From positions 1 to 60,319 of the forward strand of contig NZ_LYVP01000028.1 of NCBI RefSeq assembly GCF_001984065.1: a DNA stretch of 60,319 bases. The letters run 5' to 3'. A model generated the notes under the pieces. It was given only the letters and a program-made list of their open reading frames with translations, was not told the DNA's origin and ran no database searches. The DNA is from Pseudomonas sp. KK4 (GTDB taxonomy: Bacteria; Pseudomonadota; Gammaproteobacteria; Pseudomonadales; Pseudomonadaceae). Of the stretch, positions 34,189 to 43,438 are shown in pieces. The position numbers and the translations under genes were made by a program. The stretch's first letter is position 1. Every line of letters begins with the position of its first letter.

Positions 34189-34212
34189 AACCCATCGTCT
34201 GAAGTCCGACCC

Positions 34213-34276
34213 CGCGAACAGGCTCGTTCCCACAGCAACAGTGAAAATCCTGTGGGAGGCTGCCCGCTCGCGAAGG
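34213..34276. repeat. Degenerate REP pair
   Basis: Arms at 34213-34234 and 34251-34276 (TTCCCACA and TGTGGGAG with partial cores) are diverged and close together. Confidence 0.55.
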
Positions 34277-34319
34277 GGCCATGTCGCGCGTGTCAAATAT
34301 CACTTCTCTCACCTTGAAA

Positions 34320-34337
34320 TATATCTGTTCTGATATA
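34320..34337 (+). promoter_or_regulatory. Candidate HigA operator overlapping a promoter
   Basis: TATATC and GATATA form a perfect inverted repeat with a 6-base centre. It overlaps an extended -10 (TG-A-TATAGT, 34331-34339). Autoregulation by the downstream HTH protein is inferred. Confidence 0.5.
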
Positions 34338-34441
34338 GTCTGATTGCAAGCACTCTTTCTGAGCCACGCCTTGAAATAACCTCGAGGCACCTTGGCCAGC
34401 ACCATCGATTACGCTCTCTCTGTCAGTCACAGGAGGCGTCG

Positions 34442-34765
34442 ATGCCAAGGCACAAGGATGTGGTGTTCATAGGCAGCTCACTCAAGGACCTGAAAGCTTT
34501 CCCGCTTGATGCGCGTAGAGCTGCAGGTTTTCAGTTGGACCTGCTCCAAAAGGGCGAAGAGCCCTTTGACTGGAGGCCGATGAAAACGGTTGGCCGGGGT
34601 GTCAACGAAATCAGGATTACCGAAGAGTCAGGGGCGTATCGGGTGTTTTATGTGGTCAATCGGCCAGAGGCCTTATAGGTGCTGCACGCCTTGCACAAGA
34701 CCACTCGGAAGACCGAAATACGGGACATCGAACTGGCACGAACCAGATTGAAGGAAATAGGTTAA
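34442..34765 (+). pseudogene. higB: HigB/RelE-like toxin gene interrupted by an amber codon
   Basis: The frame starts with MPRHKDVVFIGSSLKDLKAFP and reads as a Gp49/HigB toxin (WRPMKTVGRGVNEIRI, YRVFYVV). It stops at TAG, 34676-34678, after residue 78. In the same frame the rest of the family sequence continues without change (VLHALHKTTRKTE, RDIELARTRLKE) to a TAA at 34763-34765, four bases before the antitoxin. The stop falls where family members have Tyr (EAIYVLHA type), so a single TAT or TAC to TAG change is the simplest cause. The truncated 78-residue product would lack the C-terminal catalytic strand. Sequencing error or amber read-through are alternatives. Confidence 0.85.
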
Positions 34766-34769
34766 CCAA

Positions 34770-35081
34770 ATGACGGATCATCAAAATCAGACCCAGCGCT
34801 TCACCAGTGTCTGGGATGCACTGGAAGAGACTCCCGAGGAAGCTGCCAACATGCGGCTACGATCCAAGCTGATGCTCGAACTGGTCAAAACTGTTCAGGC
34901 TTGGGAGTTGTCGCAAAAGGAAGCGGCCAGGCGACTGGGTATCAGCCAGCCGCGATTGAACGATGTGCTAAGTGGCAAAATCGATAAATTTTCGTTGGAT
35001 GCGTTGGTGAACTTGTCCTCTGCGGCCCATCTGGCTGTGGACATCTGCGTGTCGCCGCGCGGTCCACTACAACCCGCCTGA
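34770..35081 (+). CDS. higA: HigA-like antitoxin, XRE/HTH family
   Basis: This 103-residue protein has a helix-turn-helix at about 50-75 (LSQKEAARRLGISQPRLNDVLSG) of the type found in HigA antitoxins (HTH_37). It follows the broken higB by four bases. It probably binds the palindrome upstream of higB and represses the pair. With the toxin interrupted, it is likely now an orphan antitoxin or regulator. Confidence 0.9.
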   Translation: MTDHQNQTQRFTSVWDALEETPEEAANMRLRSKLMLELVKTVQAWELSQKEAARRLGISQPRLNDVLSGKIDKFSLDALVNLSSAAHLAVDICVSPRGPLQPA

Positions 35082-35176
35082 TCACCTCGGGTGGTCGGTT
35101 CGAACATCTGCCGACGACCCGGGTCCATTGCAGCTGCTAGGCTCACTCCAAGGCCTTCCTCGACAGAACCCTGCCC

Positions 35177-36073
35177 ATGCTCGCGCGCCTGCTGATGCTC
35201 TGTGGTCTTTTCATGGCCTCCACCCTGGCCATGGGGATGACTGTCTACAAGTCCACCGACGCCAATGGGGTGGTCTCCTACAGTGACCGCCCCACCAAAG
35301 GCTCCAAGGTGTTCACCTTTCAGGATCGCATGGTCGAGCACCTGGAGCGTCAGGTGTACTACGTGGTCATGAAGAAGGACGGTGTGGACAGCGTGTACGT
35401 GCGCAATGACTTGTATGCGCCGGTCGAGATCGAGTTGAGTTTCACCGGTTTGAAGAATGTCAGCGGCGCGCCGGCGCGGCCGATTCGCCGGGTGGTGCCG
35501 CTGCGCACCAGCGTTCGCCTGGCGCAACTCACGCCGACTCAGGCCGCAAGGCCGCTCGCTTACGTCCCCAAGCTGAAATACTCCCTGGGAGACCCCTCAG
35601 GGGCCACGATGGCCTATCAGTACCCGTACCCCTGGCGCGGCGGGCCGTTTCGGGTGAGTCAGGGCGCCAATGGCCAATACAGCCACTTCGGGCCGAAAAA
35701 CCGCTACGCCATCGACATAGCGATGCCCGAAGGCACGCCGATCATCGCTGCCCGGGGCGGGGTCGTGGTGAAGACTGAAAACAGCCAGGCCGGACGCGGG
35801 ACCGATGCTTCCGGCAATTTCGTGCGCGTGCTGCACGATGACGGGACCATGGGCGTGTACCTGCACCTGAAGAAGGGCTCGGTCAGTGTTCGCGAGGGGC
35901 AGCGGGTAGCAGTCGGCAGTGCCCTGGCGCTGTCGGGCAATACCGGCAACAGCAGCGGGCCGCACCTGCACTTTGTAGTGCAGCGCAATACCGGAATGGG
36001 GCTGGTGTCGATTCCGTACCGCTTCAAACAGCCGATGGGGGTGCTGCCCAACTTTGCGTTGGGGCAGCAGTGA
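35177..36073 (+). CDS. Exported M23 family metallopeptidase with DUF4124 domain
   Basis: This 298-residue protein has a signal peptide (about 1-19), an N-terminal DUF4124 segment (TVYKSTDANGVVSYSDRP), and a LytM/M23 domain at about 155-285. The zinc ligands are visible in HFGPKNRYAIDIAMP (His and Asp) and HLHF of SSGPHLHF. The role is probably peptidoglycan endopeptidase or regulator in the periplasm. It is a single gene between higA and the convergent CBS protein. Confidence 0.92.
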   Translation: MLARLLMLCGLFMASTLAMGMTVYKSTDANGVVSYSDRPTKGSKVFTFQDRMVEHLERQVYYVVMKKDGVDSVYVRNDLYAPVEIELSFTGLKNVSGAPARPIRRVVPLRTSVRLAQLTPTQAARPLAYVPKLKYSLGDPSGATMAYQYPYPWRGGPFRVSQGANGQYSHFGPKNRYAIDIAMPEGTPIIAARGGVVVKTENSQAGRGTDASGNFVRVLHDDGTMGVYLHLKKGSVSVREGQRVAVGSALALSGNTGNSSGPHLHFVVQRNTGMGLVSIPYRFKQPMGVLPNFALGQQ

Positions 36074-36079
36074 GGCCCA

Positions 36080-37420
36080 TCAATCGATCATCAATACTTT
36101 GGCCAGCACAATCTTCGGCCCTTTCATCTTCTTGATGATGATGCGCAGGCCTTCGACCTCCAGCACTTCTTCCTCTTCCGGCACGCGCTTGAGGCTGTCG
36201 TAGACCAACCCGGCGAGGGTTTCGGCCTCAACGTGGTCCAGATCGATACCCAGCAGGCGTTCGACCTTGAACAGCGGCGTATCGCCACGCACCAGCAGTT
36301 TGCCCGGCTGGTACGCGAGGATGCCGCGCTCGGCCTTGCGGTGTTCGTCCTGAATGTCGCCCACCAGCACTTCCAGCACGTCTTCCATGGTCAGGTAGCC
36401 GATGATGTTGCCGTCGGCCTCTTCAACCACGGCGAAGTGCGAGCCACCCTTGCGGAACTGCTCCAGCAATTGCGACAGCGGCATGTGCCGGGAAACGCGC
36501 TCCAGCGGGCGGGTCAGCTCGGCCAGGTTGAACGACTCGGGAATATGGTCCAGGGCCGCCAGTTCCAGCAGCAAATCCTTGATGTGCAGCAGGCCCACGA
36601 ATTCCTGGCGCTCGCTGTCGTACACCGGGTAGCGGCTGAACTTGTGGCGACGGAACATCGCCAGGATTTCCTTGAGCGGTGCGTTGAACTCCAGCGTCAC
36701 CAAGTCTTCACGGGAGTTGGCCCAGTCGACCACTTCCAGCTCGCCCATTTCCACTGCCGAGGCCAATACGCGCATGCCCTGGTCGCTCGGGTCCTGGCCA
36801 CGGCTGGAGTGCAGGATCAGTTTCAGTTCTTCACGGCTGTAGTGGTGCTCGTGGTGCGGCCCGGGTTCGCCCTGGCCGGCGATGCGCAGGATCTGGTTGG
36901 CGCTGGCGTTGAGCAGGTAGATGGCCGGGTACATGGCCCAATAGAACAGGTACAGCGGCACCGCCGTCCACAGCGACAACAGCTCGGGTTTGCGGATGGC
37001 CCAGGATTTCGGAGCCAGTTCGCCCACCACGATGTGCAGGTACGAAATGATGAAGAACGCGGTGAAGAACGATACTGCCTTGACCACTTCCGCCGACTGC
37101 ACGCCGACCGTTTCGAGCAACGGTTCGAGCAGGTGCGCGAACGCCGGTTCACCGACCCAGCCCAGGCCCAGGGAGGCGAGGGTAATACCCAGCTGGCACG
37201 CCGACAGGTAGGCATCGAGCTGACTGTGCACGGTGCGCAGTATATGCCCGCGCCAGCCGTGCTGTTCGGCGATGGCCTCGACGCGTGTGGAGCGCAGTTT
37301 GACCATGGCAAATTCCGCCGCAACGAAAAAGCCGTTGAGCAACACCAGGATCAGAGCAAAAAGGATCATGCCGAAGTCGGCGAATATTGTTGCGAGGGTC
37401 AAGCCAGGGGAAGGGTCCAT
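36080..37420 (-). CDS. CNNM/CorC family transporter protein (DUF21-CBS-CorC_HlyC)
   Basis: This 446-residue membrane protein has a DUF21 domain with four helices (about 10-200), a tandem CBS pair (about 220-340) and a C-terminal CorC_HlyC domain (about 360-440). Members of the family act in magnesium or cobalt export and are often annotated as hemolysins. The ion specificity is not visible here. It converges on the M23 gene with a 6-base gap and lies upstream of phoR on the same strand orientation, as in other pseudomonads. Confidence 0.93.
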   Translation of the reverse strand: MDPSPGLTLATIFADFGMILFALILVLLNGFFVAAEFAMVKLRSTRVEAIAEQHGWRGHILRTVHSQLDAYLSACQLGITLASLGLGWVGEPAFAHLLEPLLETVGVQSAEVVKAVSFFTAFFIISYLHIVVGELAPKSWAIRKPELLSLWTAVPLYLFYWAMYPAIYLLNASANQILRIAGQGEPGPHHEHHYSREELKLILHSSRGQDPSDQGMRVLASAVEMGELEVVDWANSREDLVTLEFNAPLKEILAMFRRHKFSRYPVYDSERQEFVGLLHIKDLLLELAALDHIPESFNLAELTRPLERVSRHMPLSQLLEQFRKGGSHFAVVEEADGNIIGYLTMEDVLEVLVGDIQDEHRKAERGILAYQPGKLLVRGDTPLFKVERLLGIDLDHVEAETLAGLVYDSLKRVPEEEEVLEVEGLRIIIKKMKGPKIVLAKVLMID

Positions 37421-37543
37421 GATGGAGTTTTGCGGGTTCCGTGTATTCGAATGGTAAGAAAAAAGTGCACCTGAAAGGCAGGCACAAGTCAGCCAATGTA
37501 GCGGCTGACTGGTCGATTGCCTAGTGGCGTGTGCTGGCCGGTA

Positions 37544-38866
37544 TCAGTCGGCGGTGCTGATCACCCGGGTTTTGCTGACCTGGGCCGAGGCGAAGTGGCA
37601 GGTAAAGGTGCTGCCGTGGCCCGGTACGCTGCTGATTTCCATCCGTGCACGGTGACGTAGCAGGACGTGCTTGACGATCGCCAGGCCCAGCCCGGTGCCG
37701 CCGGTGTTGGAGTTGCGGCTGGAGTCGACGCGGTAGAAGCGCTCGGTCAGGCGCGGCAAATGTTTGCTGTCGATGCCGATCCCGGAATCCTGCACGCTCA
37801 GGTGCGCACCTTGCTCGTCGCCCCACCAGCGAATGCGGATATTGCCTTCGGCCTGGGTGTATTTCACGGCGTTGAACACCAGGTTGGAAAACGCACTGCG
37901 CAATTCCGCTTCGCTGCCCTTGAGCAGAATCGTTGGGTCGGCTTCAAGGGTGATGTGCTGGTTTTTCTGGCCCGAGAGCTGTTGCGCATCGCTCTTGATC
38001 GATTGCAGCAAGCCATCGATGGCCACCGGCTGGTTGTCCGACGGGTAATCCGTCGCTTCCAGCTTGGCCAGCAACAACAGGTCATTGAGCAGGGTCTGCA
38101 TGCGCCCGCCCTGTTGCTGCATCTGCTGCAGGGCACGGGTCCAGCGCGGGTTCACTTCCTCAACGTTGTCGAGCAGGGTTTCCAGGTAACCGCAGATCAC
38201 CGTCAGTGGCGTGCGCAACTCGTGGGACACGTTGGCGATGAAGTCCTTGCGCATCTGTTCCAGCTGATGAATGCGGGTTACATCGCGCACCAGCATCAGG
38301 TGCTCGTTGTTGCCGTAGCGGGTGATGTACAGCTGGATGCGCAGCCGGTCGTTGGTCGGCGAGGGGATCTCCAGCGGTTCGGCGTAGCTGTCCTGCTCGA
38401 AGTACTCCTTGAACCGTGGATGGCGCACCAGGTTGGTCACCGGTTGGCCGCTGTCCTGTGGGGTCTTGAGGCCCAGCAGGGTTTCGGCGGCGCGGTTCCA
38501 CCATTCCAGGTTGCCGTCGGTGTCGAGCATGACCACCGCGTCCTTCAGGGCGGCGGTGGATTCCTGAACCCGGTCGATCACCGCTTGCAGGCGCCCGCGC
38601 ACCCGTTGGTCACGGCGTTGCAAGTGATAGATGCTGTCGAACACCTCGCCCCACAGGCCATAGCCATCGGGCGGTGCTTCATCGGGTTTGTGCAGGCGCA
38701 GCCATTCGTGCAGGCGCAGCAGCTGTTTGAGGGTCCAGGCCAGGTACAGGCCCAGGCCCGCCACCAGGCTCCAGCCGTAGTAGCCGGTGATCAGGCCGAT
38801 CACCAGGCAGGCGGTGACCAGCAGCAGCATGTGGCGAATCAGGGTGCCATGCCAGTTTTGGTTCAC
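37544..38866 (-). CDS. phoR: Phosphate regulon sensor histidine kinase PhoR
   Basis: This 440-residue membrane kinase has two N-terminal helices (about 10-45), a PAS domain (about 98-195), a HisKA domain with His215 in SHELRTP, and an ATPase domain with N-box, G1 (DSGIGID) and G2 (GTGLGLAIV). It phosphorylates PhoB when phosphate is low. The gene follows phoB by 45 bases, forming the phoBR operon. Confidence 0.97.
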   Translation of the reverse strand: MNQNWHGTLIRHMLLLVTACLVIGLITGYYGWSLVAGLGLYLAWTLKQLLRLHEWLRLHKPDEAPPDGYGLWGEVFDSIYHLQRRDQRVRGRLQAVIDRVQESTAALKDAVVMLDTDGNLEWWNRAAETLLGLKTPQDSGQPVTNLVRHPRFKEYFEQDSYAEPLEIPSPTNDRLRIQLYITRYGNNEHLMLVRDVTRIHQLEQMRKDFIANVSHELRTPLTVICGYLETLLDNVEEVNPRWTRALQQMQQQGGRMQTLLNDLLLLAKLEATDYPSDNQPVAIDGLLQSIKSDAQQLSGQKNQHITLEADPTILLKGSEAELRSAFSNLVFNAVKYTQAEGNIRIRWWGDEQGAHLSVQDSGIGIDSKHLPRLTERFYRVDSSRNSNTGGTGLGLAIVKHVLLRHRARMEISSVPGHGSTFTCHFASAQVSKTRVISTAD

Positions 38867-38911
38867 TTGAACGCGCGTCCTTGTCTACTGCTAAAGCGGG
38901 AAAAGTCCGGG

Positions 38912-39601
38912 TCAGGCTTTCGTGGAAAAGCGATAACCGGTGCCGCGCACGGTTTGTACCAGATTTTCGTAGGCATCGCCGAGGGCTTTGCGCAGGCGAC
39001 GGATGTGCACGTCCACGGTGCGCTCCTCGACATAAACGTTGCCGCCCCAGACCTGATCCAGCAGCTGGCCACGGGTGTAGGCGCGTTCCTGGTGGGTCAT
39101 GAAGAATTGCAGCAACCGGTATTCGGTCGGGCCCATTTCCGCCGGTTTGCCATCGATGGTCACACGGTGGCCGATCGGGTCCAGCAGCAGGCCGCCGACT
39201 TCAATCGGCGCCTCGCCATCGGACGGGCCGGCACGGCGCAGCACGGCCTTGAGGCGCGCCACCAGTTCACGGGGGGAAAAGGGTTTGGTGATGTAATCGT
39301 CGGCGCCGACTTCCAGGCCCTGGATCTTGTTGTCCTCTTCGCCCTTGGCGGTGAGCATGATGATCGGGATGTCCCCGGTCAGCTCATCGCGCTTGAGGCG
39401 GCGGGCCAGTTCGATACCGGACGTGCCGGGCAGCATCCAGTCGAGCAGGATCAGGTCCGGTTTGCGATCGACGATGATGGCGTGGGCCTGCTGGGAGTTC
39501 TCAGCCTCCAGGCAGTCATAGCCGGCCATTTCCAACGCAACGGCGATCATTTCGCGAATGGGCGCTTCGTCGTCGACGATCAGAATGCTCCTGCCAACCA
39601 T
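38912..39601 (-). CDS. phoB: Phosphate regulon response regulator PhoB
   Basis: This 229-residue OmpR-type regulator has a receiver domain (1-120) with Asp54 (LLDWMLPG) and a winged-helix domain (about 130-227; [11 protein letters not shown] and GTGYRFS). It binds Pho boxes, several of which are readable in this window, including one in its own promoter, so positive autoregulation is likely. Confidence 0.98.
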   Translation of the reverse strand: MVGRSILIVDDEAPIREMIAVALEMAGYDCLEAENSQQAHAIIVDRKPDLILLDWMLPGTSGIELARRLKRDELTGDIPIIMLTAKGEEDNKIQGLEVGADDYITKPFSPRELVARLKAVLRRAGPSDGEAPIEVGGLLLDPIGHRVTIDGKPAEMGPTEYRLLQFFMTHQERAYTRGQLLDQVWGGNVYVEERTVDVHIRRLRKALGDAYENLVQTVRGTGYRFSTKA

Positions 39602-39613
39602 GCCTTAATCCTC

Positions 39614-39631
39614 TTGTCATTTAACTGTCTT
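39614..39631 (+). promoter_or_regulatory. Second Pho box, opposite orientation
   Basis: TTGTCAT-TTAA-CTGTCTT reads on the plus strand, toward the COG4315 gene. A weak -10 (TAGATA, 39641-39646) lies about 10 bases later. It overlaps the 5' untranslated region of phoB, so it could also act as a repressor site. Confidence 0.6.
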
Positions 39632-39638
39632 GCGCCGC

Positions 39639-39672
39639 ATTAGATAACGGAATTATTGCAGTCGTGTGACAG
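39639..39672 (-). promoter_or_regulatory. phoB promoter with Pho box
   Basis: On the minus strand CTGTCAC-ACGA-CTGCAAT (39672-39655) forms a Pho box. TCTAAT (39644-39639), exactly 10 bases further, is a good -10. The spacing equals that of the pstS and pstC promoters. Confidence 0.8.
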
Positions 39673-39698
39673 TATTTTAGCCGCCCGGCGATTGTCAT

Positions 39699-39724
39699 GA
39701 ACCTGGACTAAGCTCTAAGTCCGA
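39699..39724 (+). promoter_or_regulatory. Possible ECF-sigma promoter
   Basis: GAACCT, then TCCGA 15 bases later, resembles an AlgU-type promoter (GAACTT-N16-TCTGA). It is placed about 30 bases before the COG4315 start codon. One arm deviates, so the call is tentative. Confidence 0.35.
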
Positions 39725-39753
39725 ATCCTGACAACCACAAAAGGAAGGTTTCC

Positions 39754-40140
39754 ATGAAGCACATTGCTCAATCCTGGAAGGCATTGCTGGTGACCGCTGC
39801 GCTGACACTGCCGACGATGGCCCTGGCTGCCGAGCCGGCGATGATGAAAGACGGCATGATGGTGGATCACCACGGCATGACGTTGTACACGTTCGACAAG
39901 GACTCGGGCGGCAAGTCGATGTGCAACGACGAGTGCGCCAAGAACTGGCCACCGATGATGGCCCCGGCGGGCGCCACGGCCGAAGGCAAGTGGAGCGTCA
40001 TCAAGCGTGATGACGGCAAGATGCAGTACGCCTATGACGGCAAGCCACTGTATACCTTTATCAAAGACACCAAGCCTGGAGACATGACCGGCGACAAGAT
40101 GAAGGACGTCTGGCACGTGGTTCACGAATCGCAGAAATAG
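39754..40140 (+). CDS. COG4315 family secreted protein
   Basis: This 128-residue protein has a signal peptide (about 1-26, ending ALA) and the COG4315 double repeat: HHGMTLYTFDKDSGGKSMCNDECAKNWPP (about 38-67) and YDGKPLYTFIKDTKPGD. Two Cys (51 and 55 region) are conserved. Function is unknown; members are often linked to ECF sigma systems or metal stress. No lipobox is present, so it is probably periplasmic rather than a lipoprotein. AAGGAAGG precedes the start, and Pho-box-like and ECF-like sites lie upstream. Confidence 0.88.
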   Translation: MKHIAQSWKALLVTAALTLPTMALAAEPAMMKDGMMVDHHGMTLYTFDKDSGGKSMCNDECAKNWPPMMAPAGATAEGKWSVIKRDDGKMQYAYDGKPLYTFIKDTKPGDMTGDKMKDVWHVVHESQK

Positions 40141-40163
40141 GTTCAGAAACGGTTGGGCTTTTT

Positions 40164-40227
40164 GCAGGAGCGAGGCTTGCCCGCGAAGGCGCTATCACGA
40201 ACGCCATCGCGGCAAGCCTCGTTGCTG
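40164..40227. repeat. REP-like inverted repeat
   Basis: A diverged pair (GCAGGAGCGAGGCTTGCC and GGCAAGCCTCGTTGCTGC) forms a hairpin between convergent genes. Confidence 0.7.
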
Positions 40228-40256
40228 CACAGTGCGCAATCGCGGACAGATTCAGT

Positions 40257-41147
40257 TCAGCGCAACGCGTAATCGAGCACGATACCGACAAAAATCGCCA
40301 ACCCGGCCCAGTGGTTGTGCAAAAACGCCTTGAAGCAGCGCATCCGGTCCTTGCCACGGGTGTACCAGAATTCCCACGCAAAACAGCCCGCGGCCACCGC
40401 CAGCCCCACGTGGAACCAGCCCCCCAGCTCGAATTTCGAACCGGCCAGCAACAGGCAGCCCAGCGCCAGCGTCTGCAGGGTCAGGATGATCACCCGATCC
40501 GCCTCGCCAAACAGAATCGCCGTGGACTTCACGCCGATCTTCAAATCGTCATCGCGATCCGTCATGGCGTAGTAGGTGTCGTAGCCCACCGTCCACATCA
40601 GGTTGGCGATGTACAGCAGCCATGCTGCCGCCGGCAATTGCCCGGTTTCAGCAGTGAACGCCATGGGCATGCCCCAGGAAAACGCCGCGCCCAGCACCAC
40701 TTGCGGGTAATAGGTGTAGCGCTTCATGAACGGGTAACTGAACGCCAGCGCCAGGCCGCCGAGTGAAAGCCAGATGGTGGTGGCGTTGGTGCACAGCACC
40801 AGCAGGAAGCTCACGCCCATCAGCAGGGCAAAAAACACCAGGGCCTCTTTGGAGCTGATCTTGCCACTCACCAGTGGGCGCTGCTCGGTGCGCTTCACAT
40901 GGCCATCGACCTTGCGGTCCGCCCAATCGTTGATCACGCAACCGCCGGCGCGGGTCAGCACCACGCCCAGCACGAAAATCACGATATTGGCCAACGATGG
41001 CGAGCCCTTGCCGGCTATCCACAGCGCCCACAGCGTCGGCCACAGCAGCAGATAAATGCCGATGGGCTTGTCCATGCGCGTCAACTGGATAAAGTCCCAG
41101 GCCCGAGGGTTAACGCGGTTCAGGGACTTGAGCAGGCTCTGGTACAT
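40257..41147 (-). CDS. ubiA: 4-hydroxybenzoate octaprenyltransferase
   Basis: This 296-residue membrane enzyme attaches the polyprenyl chain to 4-hydroxybenzoate in ubiquinone synthesis. The two Asp-rich motifs are present: [15 protein letters not shown] (about 72-86) and [13 protein letters not shown] (about 193-205). The ATG at 41147 shares one base with the ubiC stop (TGATG), so it is translationally coupled; the longer frame upstream lies inside ubiC. Confidence 0.97.
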   Translation of the reverse strand: MYQSLLKSLNRVNPRAWDFIQLTRMDKPIGIYLLLWPTLWALWIAGKGSPSLANIVIFVLGVVLTRAGGCVINDWADRKVDGHVKRTEQRPLVSGKISSKEALVFFALLMGVSFLLVLCTNATTIWLSLGGLALAFSYPFMKRYTYYPQVVLGAAFSWGMPMAFTAETGQLPAAAWLLYIANLMWTVGYDTYYAMTDRDDDLKIGVKSTAILFGEADRVIILTLQTLALGCLLLAGSKFELGGWFHVGLAVAAGCFAWEFWYTRGKDRMRCFKAFLHNHWAGLAIFVGIVLDYALR

Positions 41148-41710
41148 CAACGGTTCTCCGGATGGGCGCCGGTGGCGCTCCACAGGGTCGGCAGGAAGAT
41201 TTCGGCCACCAGCACGCTCAAGGCGCCGCGATCGAAGCGTGAGCGGCGGCCCCACAGTTCAGCTGCCCTCACTTCGCTCGGCAGCCATGCTTGAGGGTAG
41301 TGACAAACCTCGATGGCACGGCGCTGGAAGGCACGGTCGCAAAACAGCAGTTCGCCCAGCGAGCGGCTGCCCAGTTCATCCATGTGCAAGCCGTCACCCT
41401 GCAAGGCGCTGCGAGCCGCGACGCTGCGGGCAAATACCAAGGCTTGGCCATGTCCGCGCAGATACACCTCGCGCACCCAGCCTTCACTGCCTTCGGCCAG
41501 GTCCAGCGCGGCGCATTCATCGGCCCGCAGGGTCTGCCAGCCTTCGAACAGCGGCGTGACGCTGAACGCGTCGTTGGTCAGGTGAATGAGGCGTCGGGTG
41601 AGCGAGCCTTCATCGAACAACCAGTCGAGGACAGACGTGTCGGGCAGAGGCGTCAGATGGCTTTGCGGCAGCCAGAGCGGGGCGGGGACGGGGGATTCTG
41701 TGTGTTGCAC
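41147..41710 (-). CDS. ubiC: Chorismate lyase
   Basis: This 187-residue enzyme converts chorismate to 4-hydroxybenzoate and pyruvate, the first step of ubiquinone synthesis. Residues expected for substrate binding include the Arg in WVREVYLRG and the Glu in the C-terminal region (LVAEIFLP). It is the first gene of the ubiCA operon. Length is normal. Confidence 0.95.
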   Translation of the reverse strand: MQHTESPVPAPLWLPQSHLTPLPDTSVLDWLFDEGSLTRRLIHLTNDAFSVTPLFEGWQTLRADECAALDLAEGSEGWVREVYLRGHGQALVFARSVAARSALQGDGLHMDELGSRSLGELLFCDRAFQRRAIEVCHYPQAWLPSEVRAAELWGRRSRFDRGALSVLVAEIFLPTLWSATGAHPENR

Positions 41711-41908
41711 AATGAGTCATTATTGGCAGCAAGGGAGGCGGCGAGCTTACCATGTCAGCCAATAAATTTGAGTGATCTGGCCGCCCGTTGCGCCGAACAG
41801 GCTTGCATCTGCCCGGCCCCATCAGTACAAAACGCCCTGAGCCGAACGGCAACGTTGCAACATCGACCGTCCGGCCGGCAAAAGCCTGAACCCTGAGGAA
41901 ATAACTGA

Positions 41909-42076
41909 ATGAAAAAGTGGCAATGTGTGGTCTGCGGCCTGATCTACAACGAAGCCGACGGCTGGCCGGATGACGGCATTGCGCCGGGCACCCTGTGGCA
42001 GGACGTGCCGGAAGACTGGCTGTGCCCGGATTGCGGCGTCGGCAAGATGGATTTCGAAATGATCGAAATCAACTGA
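41909..42076 (+). CDS. rubA: Rubredoxin
   Basis: This 55-residue iron protein carries one electron to alkane hydroxylase-type or other oxygenases and to oxygen detoxification. The iron ligands are Cys6, Cys9, Cys39 and Cys42 (CVVCG and CPDCG). The start follows GAGGAAA. The reductase gene begins 20 bases later, so the two form an operon. Confidence 0.97.
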   Translation: MKKWQCVVCGLIYNEADGWPDDGIAPGTLWQDVPEDWLCPDCGVGKMDFEMIEIN

Positions 42077-42096
42077 GACAACCCAAGGAGTAAGGA

Positions 42097-43245
42097 ATGA
42101 ACGCACCTGTCGTGATCGTTGGCACCGGCCTTGCGGGCTACAACCTGGCTCGGGAGTTTCGCAAGCTCGATGGCGAAACTCCGCTGCTGCTGATTACCGC
42201 CGATGACGGGCGCTCTTATTCCAAGCCGATGCTCTCCACCGGTTTCGGTAAAAACAAGGATGCCGACGGCCTGAGCATGGCCGAACCGGGTGCAATGGCT
42301 GAGCAATTGAAAGCCGAAGTGCGCACCCACACTCGCATCAGTGGCATCGATCCGGGTCACAAACGTCTGTGGATCGGCGAAGAATCGGTCATTTACCGCG
42401 ACTTGATCCTGGCCTGGGGCGCCGAGACCGTACGCGTACCTGTCGAAGGTGACGCGGCAGATTGCGTGTTCCCGATCAACGATCTCGAAGACTACGCCCG
42501 GTTTCGTGCGGCTGCGGCCGGCAAGCGTCGGGTGTTGTTGCTCGGGGCCGGCCTGATTGGTTGTGAATTTGCCAATGACTTGAGCCTGGGCGGCTACCAA
42601 GTGCAACTGGTGGCGCCGTGCGAACAGGTCATGCCGACCCTGCTGCACCCCGCGGCGGCCGCTGCGGTGCAGGCCGGGCTGGAAAGCCTCGGCGCGCGCT
42701 TCCACCTGGGCCCGGTGCTCAACCGCCTGCAGCGCGTGACCGATGGCCTGCAAGCGCACCTGTCCGACGGCCAGGTCATTCCCTGTGATGTTGTGGTGTC
42801 AGCCATTGGCCTGCGCCCGCGCATCGACCTGGCCGCAGCGGCCGGTTTGCAGGTCAATCGCGGCGTGATGGTCGACCGTCACTTGAAAACGTCCCACGCC
42901 AACATCTATGCCCTGGGCGATTGCGCCGAAGTCGATGGCCTGAACTTGCTGTACGTGATGCCCCTGATGAGCTGTGCCAGAGCGCTGGCGCAAACCCTGG
43001 CCGGTAACCCGACGGCGGTTACCTACGGCCCGATGCCCATCACCGTGAAAACCCCGGTGTGCCCATTGGTGGTATCCCCGCCGCCACGGGGTTCGGAGGG
43101 CGTCTGGACCGTGGAAGGGCAAGGTGGCGACATCAAGGCGCTATGCCGCGATCCCGGCGGCAAATTGCTCGGTTATGCCCTGACAGGCGCGGCGGTGACG
43201 GAGAAACTGGCCCTTAACAAAGAGCTTCCGGCGCTGCTGGCGTAA
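42097..43245 (+). CDS. rubB: Rubredoxin-NAD(+) reductase (FAD-dependent oxidoreductase)
   Basis: This 382-residue flavoprotein has an N-terminal FAD motif ([13 protein letters not shown], about 7-19), a second Rossmann motif for NADH ([14 protein letters not shown], about 150-163) and the FAD-contact [10 protein letters not shown] near 272. It passes electrons from NADH to the rubredoxin encoded just upstream. It is also called alkT. Confidence 0.95.
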   Translation: MNAPVVIVGTGLAGYNLAREFRKLDGETPLLLITADDGRSYSKPMLSTGFGKNKDADGLSMAEPGAMAEQLKAEVRTHTRISGIDPGHKRLWIGEESVIYRDLILAWGAETVRVPVEGDAADCVFPINDLEDYARFRAAAAGKRRVLLLGAGLIGCEFANDLSLGGYQVQLVAPCEQVMPTLLHPAAAAAVQAGLESLGARFHLGPVLNRLQRVTDGLQAHLSDGQVIPCDVVVSAIGLRPRIDLAAAAGLQVNRGVMVDRHLKTSHANIYALGDCAEVDGLNLLYVMPLMSCARALAQTLAGNPTAVTYGPMPITVKTPVCPLVVSPPPRGSEGVWTVEGQGGDIKALCRDPGGKLLGYALTGAAVTEKLALNKELPALLA

Positions 43246-43284
43246 ATACCGGTCGTTCTGTCGGAATCACCCCCGTTTTGCCCC

Positions 43285-43290
43285 TATATT
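43285..43290 (+). promoter_or_regulatory. Candidate -10 of the hupP promoter
   Basis: TATATT lies 149 bases before the hupP start codon; the -35 region is poor. If used, the RNA leader would be about 140 bases and contain the alternative hairpins at 43346-43398. Confidence 0.4.
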
Positions 43291-43345
43291 GGCCGTGTCG
43301 ACACTGGCGCGGCCACTCGCTGCGTGCCATCCTCACTCCCGTCTT

Positions 43346-43398
43346 GCCGCAGAGTAGAGCATCTGCGGCGCTTTGGGCGCTGCTCCGCAGAGAGCAGC
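43346..43398 (+). promoter_or_regulatory. Alternative hairpins in the hupP leader
   Basis: GCCGCAGA (43346) can pair with TCTGCGGC (43362), and GCTGCTC (43379) with GAGCAGC (43392). The middle TCTGCGG (43362) can instead pair with a second CCGCAGA (43385), which excludes both. The block ends 40 bases before the start codon. Confidence 0.6.
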
Positions 43399-43438
43399 AC
43401 GGACATAACAAAAACAAACCGTCAAAGGGGCTTCACAT

